Source of the DNA: CAWJNF01 sp963844235
GTDB lineage: Bacteria; Actinomycetota; Thermoleophilia; Gaiellales; Gaiellaceae
Length of the DNA stretch: 64,000 nucleotides
Direction: 5' to 3'
NCBI GenBank assembly: GCA_963844235.1
Contig: CAWJNF010000008.1
Location: 620,001 to 684,000, forward strand
In this document: positions 34,310 to 42,044 of the stretch, one piece after another
Position numbering within the stretch: the stretch's first letter is position 1
Layout of the letters: each line of letters starts with the position of its first letter
Position numbers and translations under genes: made by a program
The notes under the pieces: model-generated
Database searches by the model: none
What the model saw: the letters and a program-made list of their open reading frames with translations, nothing else
Told to the model about the DNA's origin: nothing

Positions 34310-34855
34310 TCACAGCGGGTCGATCGTTAGCTTCCAGCCGGAGGACGTTTGCTCGGCCTGGGCGGCGAACGCGTCGAAGCGCTCGCGCCCTCGGCGCTCG
34401 AGCTCGTCGACGGCGCGGTCGATGCCCTCGCCGTCAGCGCCCTCGGGGAGCACGTACACGCTGCGCTCGCCGTCCGGGGAGACGGCGACGCTGATCATGT
34501 CCACGTTTGCGAGCCGAGGCAGCGGGAGCTCCTCGAACTGCCGCGACCGGGCGGCGAGCGCCCAGTCGAGCTGTCCCCTGCGCACGGCGATCGCCTCGTA
34601 GGGCGGGTCGAGCTCCTGGTCGAGCGCCGCGGCGAGTCGCTGGACGACGGCGGCAGGCAGGCTGAGCTCGCCGTCGACGGAGACGCCGCCGCCGCCGAGC
34701 CCGTCGAACGAGATCTCGGCCAGCCTGCTCGCTTCGAGCTCCGGGAGCTCGACGACCCGGACGACGTCCCACTCGCGGCTGCGCGGCACGCCGGTGATAC
34801 CGGCCTCGAGCCAGCGTGGCGCGACGCGGGGATCCCGGATGTCCTCGTGCGTCAC
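34310..34855 (-). CDS. Hypothetical protein
   Basis: 181 aa, soluble, with a regular alpha/beta composition (WDVVRVVELPELEASRLAEI; VDMISVAVSPDGERSVYVLP; a final charged helix ELERRGRERFDAFAAQAEQ). No family is recognised. It lies between hpf and secA in the same direction, 45 bp from secA. Confidence 0.6.
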   Translation of the reverse strand: MTHEDIRDPRVAPRWLEAGITGVPRSREWDVVRVVELPELEASRLAEISFDGLGGGGVSVDGELSLPAAVVQRLAAALDQELDPPYEAIAVRRGQLDWALAARSRQFEELPLPRLANVDMISVAVSPDGERSVYVLPEGADGEGIDRAVDELERRGRERFDAFAAQAEQTSSGWKLTIDPL

Positions 34856-34901
34856 CGCGGCCTCCGGCAGCGACGACGGAGGTGACGCGAGCCCATCGCG
34901 C

Positions 34902-35453
34902 CTACGTGCTCGGCTCGATGAGCCCGTAGTTGCCGTCCCGACGGCGGTACACCACGTTGACGTCGCTCGACTCGACGTTGCGGAAGACGAAGAAGTCGTG
35001 TCCGATCAGCTCGAGCTGGAGGACCGCTTCCTCCGGCGTCATCGGCTTCACCGCGAACTGCTTCGTCTTGACGATGACGGGCTCCTCCTCTTCGGGAACG
35101 ACCGGACGCACCTCCTCGTCGTGCTGGTGATGCGGCCCGTGGCGGGCGACCTGCTTGCGCTGGCGCTTTTCCTTGTAGCGCTTCACCTGGCGCTCCAGCT
35201 TCTCGGCGAGGAGATCGATGGACGCCCGCATGTCGTCGGAGCTCTCCCTCGCCCGGAGGATCGGCCCCTTCGTCCATATGGTCGCCTCGGCGACCTGCTT
35301 GTCGGAGATTGACGGGTTCTTCTCGACGGCCAGCTCGAGCTCGAGTCGTGTCGCGTCGTTGAGGTGCCTCTCGAGCTTGCCCAGCTTCTCCTCGGCGTAC
35401 CGATGGAGGGAGTCGCTGACCTCCAGGTTCTTGCCCTTCACCTGAAGTCTCAC
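34902..35453 (-). CDS. hpf: Ribosome hibernation promoting factor, long form
   Basis: Dimerises 70S ribosomes into inactive 100S particles. 183 aa from GTG 35453, with a GGGGG-type Shine-Dalgarno upstream. The N-terminal S30AE domain (LQVKGKNLEVSDSLHRYAEE, LELAVEKNPSISDKQVAEAT) is joined by a basic/acidic linker to the C-terminal dimerisation domain (FAVKPMTPEEAVLQLELIG, HDFFVFRNVESSDVNVVYRR, DGNYGLIEP). Earlier in-frame codons give non-family sequence. Confidence 0.95.
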   Translation of the reverse strand: MRLQVKGKNLEVSDSLHRYAEEKLGKLERHLNDATRLELELAVEKNPSISDKQVAEATIWTKGPILRARESSDDMRASIDLLAEKLERQVKRYKEKRQRKQVARHGPHHQHDEEVRPVVPEEEEPVIVKTKQFAVKPMTPEEAVLQLELIGHDFFVFRNVESSDVNVVYRRRDGNYGLIEPST

Positions 35454-35487
35454 TGAGCCCCCTTTCCCAGACGAGGGACAATGTACC

Positions 35488-36180
35488 TCACCCTCTTTCG
35501 ACCGTAGGGGGACGGTCACGGAGCGTGCGCGCGAACGTCACGACCACGACCTCACGAGCACCCGCGGCGCGAAGCACGGAGGCAGCCGCCGCGGCCGTAG
35601 AGCCACTCGTGTAGACGTCGTCGACGAGCAGCACGCGGCCGGACGGACGCCGAGCTGCGCGGAACGCTCCGGCCACGTTCGAGCGGCGGCGGGCGAGCGG
35701 GAGCCCGCGCTGCCGCACCGTCCCACCCGTGCGGGCGAGGCACGGGACACACGGGAGCCCCCAGAGGCTCGCCAGCTCCTCGGCGAGACGGCGGGCGGGG
35801 TTGTGGCCGCGCCACAGCTCGTGCTCGCGCACCGCCGGAACGAACGTCACGACCTCGGCCGCGGGTCGCTCGACGGACGAGGCGACGAGAAGCGCCGCGA
35901 AGCGCGCGGCATGCCGCAGGCCGCCCTCTTTCCAGCACCTGACCATCGCCACGGCCGGGCCCTCGTAGGCGACGGCCGCCCGGGCGCGGGCGAACGCGAG
36001 CCGCCGGCCCCTGCACTCGGCGCAGCGCGCGACGGGCCACGCCGTCGGACAGCCGCACCGCTCGCACCGAGGCGCGCGCAGGTGGACGAGCCTCGCCGTG
36101 CACGGCGGGCAGAGAGGCTCCGAGGCCTCGATCCCGCACGCTGCACAGCGGGCCGGCAGCAGCAGGTCGACGAGCCCCAC
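35488..36180 (-). CDS. ComF family phosphoribosyltransferase-like protein
   Basis: 230 aa. An N-terminal cysteine-rich zinc region (CAACGIEASEPLCPPC, CERCGCP, CAEC) and a C-terminal PRTase fold with the PRPP loop VLLVDDVYTSGSTAAAAA and RGLPLARRRSNVAGAF. ComF proteins take part in DNA uptake in competent bacteria, but homologues are widespread in non-competent ones. No other competence genes lie nearby. It ends 34 bp upstream of hpf. Confidence 0.88.
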   Translation of the reverse strand: MGLVDLLLPARCAACGIEASEPLCPPCTARLVHLRAPRCERCGCPTAWPVARCAECRGRRLAFARARAAVAYEGPAVAMVRCWKEGGLRHAARFAALLVASSVERPAAEVVTFVPAVREHELWRGHNPARRLAEELASLWGLPCVPCLARTGGTVRQRGLPLARRRSNVAGAFRAARRPSGRVLLVDDVYTSGSTAAAAASVLRAAGAREVVVVTFARTLRDRPPTVERG

Positions 36181-36255
36181 GCCGGCAGCGTAGGCCCGGC
36201 TCGCGCGCGAGTCAGTGCCGGGATCGCGTCGAGCCTGTAACGACGTGGCGCGTCG

Positions 36256-37281
36256 TCAGGACGCGTGTGTCGCCGGGTAGCGCAGGATGCTCTCCGCGAG
36301 CTGTGAGGCGTCGCCGAAGATGCCGGCGATGGCTATGCCCTCGCTCGGCACGACGCTGCCGGGCAGGAGAGCGGCGCTGCGGATCGCAGCGTCCGTGCCG
36401 ACCCGGGAGTCCGCGCCGATCGCGGCCGGTCCGCGGATCCGGGCCCCCGCCTCGATGACGACGTTGCGGCCGAGCACGATCGGGCCCTCGACGGTCGCCG
36501 CCGGGTCGACGACGCAGCCGGCCTCCGCCCAGACCCCTGGCGCGATCTCCTCTCCCGGTATGTCGATGCGCACCCGCCCGCTGACGGCGTCGACGATCGA
36601 GTTCCGCAGCTCGTCGAGGCCGCCGACGTCGTTCCAGTAGGCCATCGTCGTATACCCGTAGATCGGCTCCCCCGACTGGACGAGGGCCGGCCAGACGTCG
36701 TTGCCGAAGTCGTAGAACGTGCCCGCCGGCACCCGGTCGAGCAACTCCGGCTCGACGACGTAGACACCGCAGTTGGCAAGGTCGGAGCGCGCCTCGTCAC
36801 GGCTCGGCTTCTCCTGGAAGCCGCGGATGCGCGTATCCCGGTCGAGGATCGCGACCCCGTAGGCCGATGGGTCGTCGACCGGCTTGAGCGCGAGCGTGGC
36901 GAGAGCGCCGGTGCGCTGGTGGTGTCCGAGCAGGGCGGTGACGTCGACGTCGTGGAGGCCGTCGCCAGACGTGACGAGGATCGTCTCCCGTTCCCAGAGG
37001 TCCTCGAGCTTCTTCGTGCCGCCGGCGGTGCCGAGCAACTCCTCCTCGTACGACCACCGGATGCGCATTCCGAGAGCGGCGCCGTCCCCGAAGTAGCGCT
37101 CGATCAGCTCCGGGAACACGTGGATGTTGATGCCCACGTCGCGCACGTCGTGCCGCGCGAGAAGGTTCAGCAGGTGGTGGAGGACGGGCCGGTTCGCGAT
37201 CGGCACCATCGGCTTCGGCAGCACGTCGGTGAGCGGCCGCAGGCGGGTCCCGAGTCCCGCGGCCATGATCATGGCCTTCAC
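36256..37281 (-). CDS. Sugar-nucleotide synthesis nucleotidyltransferase
   Basis: 341 aa. N-terminal Rossmann-like domain with MAAGLGTRLRPLTDVLPKPM, the nucleotide-binding consensus, GTAGGTKKLED and ETILVTSGDGLHDVD. The C-terminal part is a left-handed beta-helix (IVLGRNVVIEAGARIRGPAA, IGADSRVGTDAAI). Matches mannose-1-phosphate guanylyltransferase or glucose-1-phosphate thymidylyl/uridylyltransferase-like enzymes; the exact sugar is not clear. GTG start overlaps the mtnA stop (GTGA). Confidence 0.88.
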   Translation of the reverse strand: MKAMIMAAGLGTRLRPLTDVLPKPMVPIANRPVLHHLLNLLARHDVRDVGINIHVFPELIERYFGDGAALGMRIRWSYEEELLGTAGGTKKLEDLWERETILVTSGDGLHDVDVTALLGHHQRTGALATLALKPVDDPSAYGVAILDRDTRIRGFQEKPSRDEARSDLANCGVYVVEPELLDRVPAGTFYDFGNDVWPALVQSGEPIYGYTTMAYWNDVGGLDELRNSIVDAVSGRVRIDIPGEEIAPGVWAEAGCVVDPAATVEGPIVLGRNVVIEAGARIRGPAAIGADSRVGTDAAIRSAALLPGSVVPSEGIAIAGIFGDASQLAESILRYPATHAS

Positions 37282-38312
37282 GGTTGATTCTCGTCGATCG
37301 GGGGGACGGGCGGGCCAAGGCCCGCCCCTACGGCCGTGCGCAGAGAAGCTGCGTACGGCGGGCGGTGAACGCCCACCTCGGTGACGATCGCGGACACGAG
37401 GCTGTGCGGGGTGACGTCGAAGGCGGGGTTGCGCGCCGGGAACCGCGGTGACACCTCGTCGCCGGCCCGCTCCTCGATCGTGATCGCGGCGCCCGACGGC
37501 GTGCCGAGGTCGACGGTCGACGTCGGGGCGACCGCAACGAACGGGATGTCATGGTGGCGCGCGAGCACGGCGAGTCCGTAGGTGCCGATCTTATTCGCGA
37601 CGTCCCCGTTCGCGGCGATTCGGTCGGCGCCGACGACCACCAGGCTCACCTCACCCGCGGCCATGCGGGATGCGGCGGCGCCGTCGACGATGATGCTGTA
37701 CGGGATGGCCGCCCGGTCGAGCTCCCAGGCGGTCAGCCGCCCGCCCTGGAGCAGAGGGCGCGTCTCGTCGACCAGCACGTGCTCGACCTCGCCTCGCCCG
37801 TGGGCGCTGCGGATGGCGCCGAGCGCCGTGCCGTGGCCGCCGGTCGCCAGCGCACCGGTGTTGCAGTGGGTGAGCGGGCGCGCCCAGCTCGCGCCGAAGG
37901 TCCCGGCGGCGTGCGTCGCCATCGCGCGGCAGCGCTCGACCTCCTCGCGGTGAATTGCGCGGGCCCGCTCGGCCAGGAGTGCCGGGTCGGGCGCCAGCGC
38001 CTGGAGCTCCGCGATCGCCCACGCAAGGTTGACCGCGGTCGGTCTCGAGGCGAGGAGATCTGCCGCCGCGGCGGCGAGGTCCTCGCCGCGAGCGGCTGCG
38101 AGCGCATACCCCATGGCGGCTGCGATGCCGATCGCGGGAGCGCCGCGGACCGCGAGGGTCGCGATCGCCTCCGCCACGTCGCCGGCCGAGCGACACTCGA
38201 GCCAGGCCGTCTCCTCGGGCAGCCGCCGCTGGTCGAGCAGGACGACCCGATCCTCCTCGAGCCGGACGATATCCTCGGGACGCAGGTCAGCTTGTTCGGG
38301 TAGCACGAGCAA
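37278..38312 (-). CDS. mtnA: S-methyl-5-thioribose-1-phosphate isomerase
   Basis: Methionine salvage enzyme converting methylthioribose-1-P to methylthioribulose-1-P. 344 aa with RRLPEETAWLECRSAGDVA, VRGAPAIGIAAAMG, HCNTGALATGGHGTALGAIR and catalytic regions VDETRPLLQG and VVGADRIAANGDVANKIGTY. Its last codons (AVGAGLGPPVPPIDENQP) are encoded by a palindromic repeat. Start uncertain: TTG 38312 or GTG 38306. Follows ahcY by 20 bp, linking two SAM-recycling steps. Confidence 0.92.
   Translation of the reverse strand: MLVLPEQADLRPEDIVRLEEDRVVLLDQRRLPEETAWLECRSAGDVAEAIATLAVRGAPAIGIAAAMGYALAAARGEDLAAAAADLLASRPTAVNLAWAIAELQALAPDPALLAERARAIHREEVERCRAMATHAAGTFGASWARPLTHCNTGALATGGHGTALGAIRSAHGRGEVEHVLVDETRPLLQGGRLTAWELDRAAIPYSIIVDGAAASRMAAGEVSLVVVGADRIAANGDVANKIGTYGLAVLARHHDIPFVAVAPTSTVDLGTPSGAAITIEERAGDEVSPRFPARNPAFDVTPHSLVSAIVTEVGVHRPPYAASLRTAVGAGLGPPVPPIDENQP
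37309..37328. repeat. Family A-like palindrome inside the 3' end of mtnA (copy A6)
   Basis: GGGCGGGCC-AA-GGCCCGCCC followed by CTACGG. The CCCTAC end and GC-rich arms resemble family A, but the core differs. It is translated as part of the mtnA C-terminus. Confidence 0.55.
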
Positions 38313-38332
38313 GCCCGCCTTCCCGCGGCTCG

Positions 38333-39604
38333 TCAGGTGCCCTCATCCCACGAGGAGAGGTAGCGCCGCTGCTCCGCGGTGAGGGTGTCGATCTCGACGC
38401 CCATCGTCGCGAGCTTCAGCCGGGCGATCTCGCGGTCGATCTCGCGCGGCACGCCGTAGACCCTGCGCTCGAGCTGACCGGCGTGCTCGACTGCATACTC
38501 GGCCGCCAGGGCCTGGTTCGCGAAGCTCATGTCCATCACCGCGGCCGGATGGCCCTCGGCCGCGGACAGATTCACGAGCCTGCCCTCTGCGAGCAGGTAG
38601 AGACGCCTGCCGCCGGCAAGGGTGAACTCCTCCACGAGCGGCCGCGCTTCCCTGCTGGATACCGCGAGCTGGCGCAGCGCCGGGAGCTCGATCTCGACGT
38701 TGAAGTGGCCCGTGTTCGCGAGCACGGCGCCGTCTTTCATTCGTTCCAGGTGACGGCGCGCGATCACGTGCTTGTCGCCCGTCGCGGTGATGAACACGTC
38801 GCCGACCTCCGCCGCCCGTTCCATCGCCATCACCTCGAGGCCGTCCATCGTCGCCTCGAGCGCCCGCATGGGGTCGACCTCGGTGACGATCACGTGCGCG
38901 CCCATGCCACGGGCCCTCGCTGCAACGCCCCGACCGCACCAGCCGTAGCCGGCGACGACGACGCGCCGGCCGGCGAGCAGGAGGTTCGTCGCCCGGATCA
39001 CCCCATCGATGGTCGACTGCCCGGTGCCGTAGCGGTTGTCGAAAAGATGTTTGGTCTCCGCCTCGTTGACCGCGATAACCGGGAACGCGAGCTTCCCCTC
39101 GGCCTCGAGCGCGCGCAGGCGGAGGACACCCGTGGTCGTCTCCTCGGTTCCGGCGATCACGTTCCCGAGCTGCTCGCGTCGGGCCGCATGGAGCACGCCG
39201 ATGACGTCGGCGCCGTCGTCCATCGTCAGGTGGGGTCTGTGGTCGCACGCAGCCTCGATGTGCGAGTAGTAGGTGTCGTTGTCCTCACCCCTGATGGCGA
39301 AGGCGGGGATGCCGTACTCGGCGACGAGCGCCGCGGCGACGTCGTCCTGAGTGGTGAGCGGATTGGACGCGCAGGCGACGACGTCTGCTCCGCCCGCCTT
39401 CAGCGCCCGCAGGAGGTTCGCGGTCTCCGTCGTGACGTGCAGGCAGGCCGAGATCCGGTGCCCGGCGAGGGGTCGACTGCGCTCGAAGCGCTCGCCGATA
39501 GCCCGCAGGACGGGCATCTCGCGTTCGGCCCACTCGATCCGGCGAACGCCGTCCGGCGCGAGCGAGAGGTCCTTGACGTCGAAGCGCTCCGCCCTCGTCG
39601 CCAT
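38333..39604 (-). CDS. ahcY: Adenosylhomocysteinase
   Basis: Hydrolyses S-adenosylhomocysteine. 423 aa, the short form of the family. HVTTETANLLRALKAGGADV, CASNPLTTQDDVAAAL, DDGADVIGVLH, ETTTGVLRLRALEAEG, the NAD-binding GYGWCGRGVAARARGMG and NTGHFNVEIELPAL are all present. ATG 39604. A TAGACT box nine bases upstream may give a leaderless transcript. Confidence 0.96.
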   Translation of the reverse strand: MATRAERFDVKDLSLAPDGVRRIEWAEREMPVLRAIGERFERSRPLAGHRISACLHVTTETANLLRALKAGGADVVACASNPLTTQDDVAAALVAEYGIPAFAIRGEDNDTYYSHIEAACDHRPHLTMDDGADVIGVLHAARREQLGNVIAGTEETTTGVLRLRALEAEGKLAFPVIAVNEAETKHLFDNRYGTGQSTIDGVIRATNLLLAGRRVVVAGYGWCGRGVAARARGMGAHVIVTEVDPMRALEATMDGLEVMAMERAAEVGDVFITATGDKHVIARRHLERMKDGAVLANTGHFNVEIELPALRQLAVSSREARPLVEEFTLAGGRRLYLLAEGRLVNLSAAEGHPAAVMDMSFANQALAAEYAVEHAGQLERRVYGVPREIDREIARLKLATMGVEIDTLTAEQRRYLSSWDEGT

Positions 39605-39613
39605 CGCGCGACC

Positions 39614-39619
39614 AGTCTA
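39614..39619 (-). promoter_or_regulatory. Candidate -10 box for ahcY-mtnA
   Basis: TAGACT on the minus strand, nine bases before the ahcY ATG. Confidence 0.3.
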
Positions 39620-39654
39620 CCCAGGGCCCTGTTCGGGACTCTAGGAGCAACCAT

Positions 39655-40023
39655 CTATGCCCGGCCGTACCTGTCCGCGAGCCTTACGACGTCGTCGAGC
39701 TGGGTGGTCGAGGCTTCGAGGATACGAGTGTCCTCGATAGCCGTGATCCGGTGAACGGTCCCCGGCGGCAACCGCAGGGCGTCGCCGGGCTCGACGACGA
39801 TCTCCTCGAGCGGCATGCCCTCGTCGCCGATCTCGACCCGGGCCCTCCCGTCGAGGACGTACCACGACTCGTCCTTGACGCGGTGGTATTGGAGGCTGAG
39901 CGACTCTCCGGCTCTGACGAAGAGGATCTTGCCGCAGTACTCCGCGGCACGGGCCCAGATGAGCTCGTGGCCCCACGGCTTCTCGACGCGCTCGACGTCT
40001 GCGGCGTAGCGGGACCCGGTCAC
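39655..40023 (-). CDS. Cupin, mannose-6-phosphate isomerase-like
   Basis: 122 aa from GTG 40023 (GTGA overlap with the preceding nucleotidyltransferase); ATG 40035 would add four residues. VEKPWGHELIWARAAEYCGK and LFVRAGESLSLQYHRVKDES with metal-binding His, then VVEPGDALRLPPGTVHRI, match the type II mannose-phosphate-isomerase/GMP cupin group. Located among sugar-nucleotide genes, so a role in activating a sugar phosphate is plausible. Confidence 0.85.
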   Translation of the reverse strand: MTGSRYAADVERVEKPWGHELIWARAAEYCGKILFVRAGESLSLQYHRVKDESWYVLDGRARVEIGDEGMPLEEIVVEPGDALRLPPGTVHRITAIEDTRILEASTTQLDDVVRLADRYGRA

Positions 40024-40712
40024 GGCGCGAGCCATTCCGGGTGCGCGGCGACGTGCTCCTCGGCCACCCGCAGCTCCTTCGGGGTGTTGACGGTCAGCCA
40101 GAGCCCGTCGTGGCGGTGGGCGCGCAGCCTTCCCCCGGCCGCGAGCTCGGGAAACGTGGTGCGCTCGTGGTCGCCGCGCTCCGGCAGCCGCTCGACAGCC
40201 TCGGGCCCGAGCACGTACACCCCGCAGCTCACCCAGTACGGGAGCCGCGGCGCCTCCCGGAAGCCGGCGACGACGTCGCCGTCGAGCTCGACGACGCCGA
40301 ACGCCGACACGAGCGGCGTGACGGTGATCGTCGCCGCCGCGTCCTCGGCCTCGTGCTTCGCGGCCAGAGCGCCGAAGTCGACGTCGATCAGCTCGTCGCC
40401 GTTCAGGGCGTAGACGGCGCCCTCCTCCTGAAGGCTCGCGCACGCGTGGCGCAGCCCACCGCCGCGACCCAGCGGCTCCGGCTCCTCCACGGCGACGATC
40501 TCCGGCCCGAGACCGGTCAGCGCCGTCCGAAACGCTTCAGCGGTTCCCGCCGCGCAGGCGACGATCACGCGACCGACCCCGGCCGCCGAGAGTCGCGCGA
40601 CCTGGTAGGCGGCGAGCGGCTTGCCCGCAACCGGGACGAGCGGCTTCGGTCTCCCCTTCGCCGCCTCCCCGAGCCGCTCGGCCTTGCCGCCGGCGAGCAG
40701 GATCGCCTCCAT
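40020..40712 (-). CDS. Nucleotidyltransferase of the GlmU/RmlA superfamily
   Basis: 230 aa, only the catalytic domain. MEAILLAGGKAERLGEAAKG, then PKPLVPVAGKPLAAYQV and the metal-site aspartate in ALNGDELIDVDFGAL. No hexapeptide beta-helix follows. Begins TGATG-overlapped with ugd, followed by the cupin with a GTGA overlap, so these three are one operon making a nucleotide sugar. Confidence 0.87.
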   Translation of the reverse strand: MEAILLAGGKAERLGEAAKGRPKPLVPVAGKPLAAYQVARLSAAGVGRVIVACAAGTAEAFRTALTGLGPEIVAVEEPEPLGRGGGLRHACASLQEEGAVYALNGDELIDVDFGALAAKHEAEDAAATITVTPLVSAFGVVELDGDVVAGFREAPRLPYWVSCGVYVLGPEAVERLPERGDHERTTFPELAAGGRLRAHRHDGLWLTVNTPKELRVAEEHVAAHPEWLAP

Positions 40713-42007
40713 CAACCGGTGGACGGACGCCCGATCGACTCGTACGCAAACATGCTCGCGCGCGCTTCGTCGGGATCGAGGACGTTCCTGCCGTCGACGA
40801 GCACCGGCCTCGCCATCACCAGCGCGGCCTGCTCGTAGGGGAAGTGGCGCACCTCGTCCCATTCGGTCACGATGACCGCCGCGTCGGCGCCCTCGAGGGC
40901 CTCCAGCAGATCCTGGTGCAGCTCCACGCCGGCGAGCAGCGGTCGCGCGGCCTCGGTCGCCACCGGGTCCCACCCCTTCACGCGAGCGCCCTCGGAGAGC
41001 AGCCGTGCGGCGAGCACGAGGCTTGCCGCGTGGCGCATGTCGTCGGTGTCGGGCTTGAAGGCGAGCCCGAGCAGGGTGATGGTTTTGCCCCGGAGAGGGC
41101 CGAGGTGCTTCTCGAGCTTGCCGATGACTCGCCGCTTCTGAAGCTCGTTCACCTCGATGACGGCGGTGAGCAGCTGGAAGTGGTAGCCCGAGTTCCCCGC
41201 GAGCTGCTTCAGCGCCGTGACGTCTTTGGGCAAGCAGTTTCCCGAGTAGCCAAGGCCCGCGCGCAGGAAGTGCGGCCCGATGCGGCGGTCGTAGCCCATC
41301 CCTGCCGCTACCTCGTTGACGTCGGCGCCCGTCGCCTCGCAGACGTTCGCAATCTCGTTGATGAACGAGATCTTGGTGGCGAGAAACGCGTTGGACGCGT
41401 ACTTGATCATCTCGGCCGTGGCCACATCCGTGCGCACGATCGGAGCGCCGAGCGGCTCGTAGAGCGCCGCCAGCGCATCGCCGTGAGCGGGGTCGAAGGC
41501 GCCGATCACGACCCGGTCGGGCTCCATGAAGTCCCGGATCGCGGTGCTCTCGCTCAGGAACTCGGGGTTCGCCACATACCCGACCGTCCCAAGACCGCGG
41601 GCATCGAGCTCGGCGCGCGCCTTCAGCCCGGTGCCGACCGGGACGGTGCTCTTCATGACGAGCAGCAGGGAGTCGAGCGATCCCGGGAGCTCGTCGAGGA
41701 GCCGCCACACGGCCGAAAGGTCCGCGTCCCCCGAGTAGGTCGGCGGCGTGCCCACGCAGACGAATGCGATGTGGGCACGCGAGAACAGGTCCTCGGGGGC
41801 GTTCGTGAAGTGGAGGCGGTCGCCATTCCGCCCGAGCAGCTCGGCAAGGCCGGGCTCGTGGAAGGGCGCCTCGCCGCGCTCGAGCATCGCGATTCGTTCG
41901 TCGTCGATGTCTCGAACCCAGACGTCATGGCCCCGTTCGGCGAAGCAGGCGGCCGTGACGAGACCGACCCAGCCGGCGCCGAGAACGCCCAGCGGCGGCG
42001 GGCTCAT
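40712..42007 (-). CDS. UDP-glucose 6-dehydrogenase family protein
   Basis: 431 aa. NAD-binding LGAGWVGLVTAACFAERGHDV, NPEFLSESTAIRDFMEPDRV, the catalytic Cys in GLGYSGNCLPKDVTAL, and LLGLAFKPDTDDMRHAASL. Makes UDP-glucuronate from UDP-glucose, or acts on a related nucleotide sugar such as UDP-ManNAc/GlcNAc. Together with neighbours it points to acidic sugar supply for a cell-envelope glycan. Confidence 0.93.
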   Translation of the reverse strand: MSPPPLGVLGAGWVGLVTAACFAERGHDVWVRDIDDERIAMLERGEAPFHEPGLAELLGRNGDRLHFTNAPEDLFSRAHIAFVCVGTPPTYSGDADLSAVWRLLDELPGSLDSLLLVMKSTVPVGTGLKARAELDARGLGTVGYVANPEFLSESTAIRDFMEPDRVVIGAFDPAHGDALAALYEPLGAPIVRTDVATAEMIKYASNAFLATKISFINEIANVCEATGADVNEVAAGMGYDRRIGPHFLRAGLGYSGNCLPKDVTALKQLAGNSGYHFQLLTAVIEVNELQKRRVIGKLEKHLGPLRGKTITLLGLAFKPDTDDMRHAASLVLAARLLSEGARVKGWDPVATEAARPLLAGVELHQDLLEALEGADAAVIVTEWDEVRHFPYEQAALVMARPVLVDGRNVLDPDEARASMFAYESIGRPSTG

Positions 42008-42044
42008 TCGCCGACCGATCGGCGCGCGGCCACGATCCGATCGA

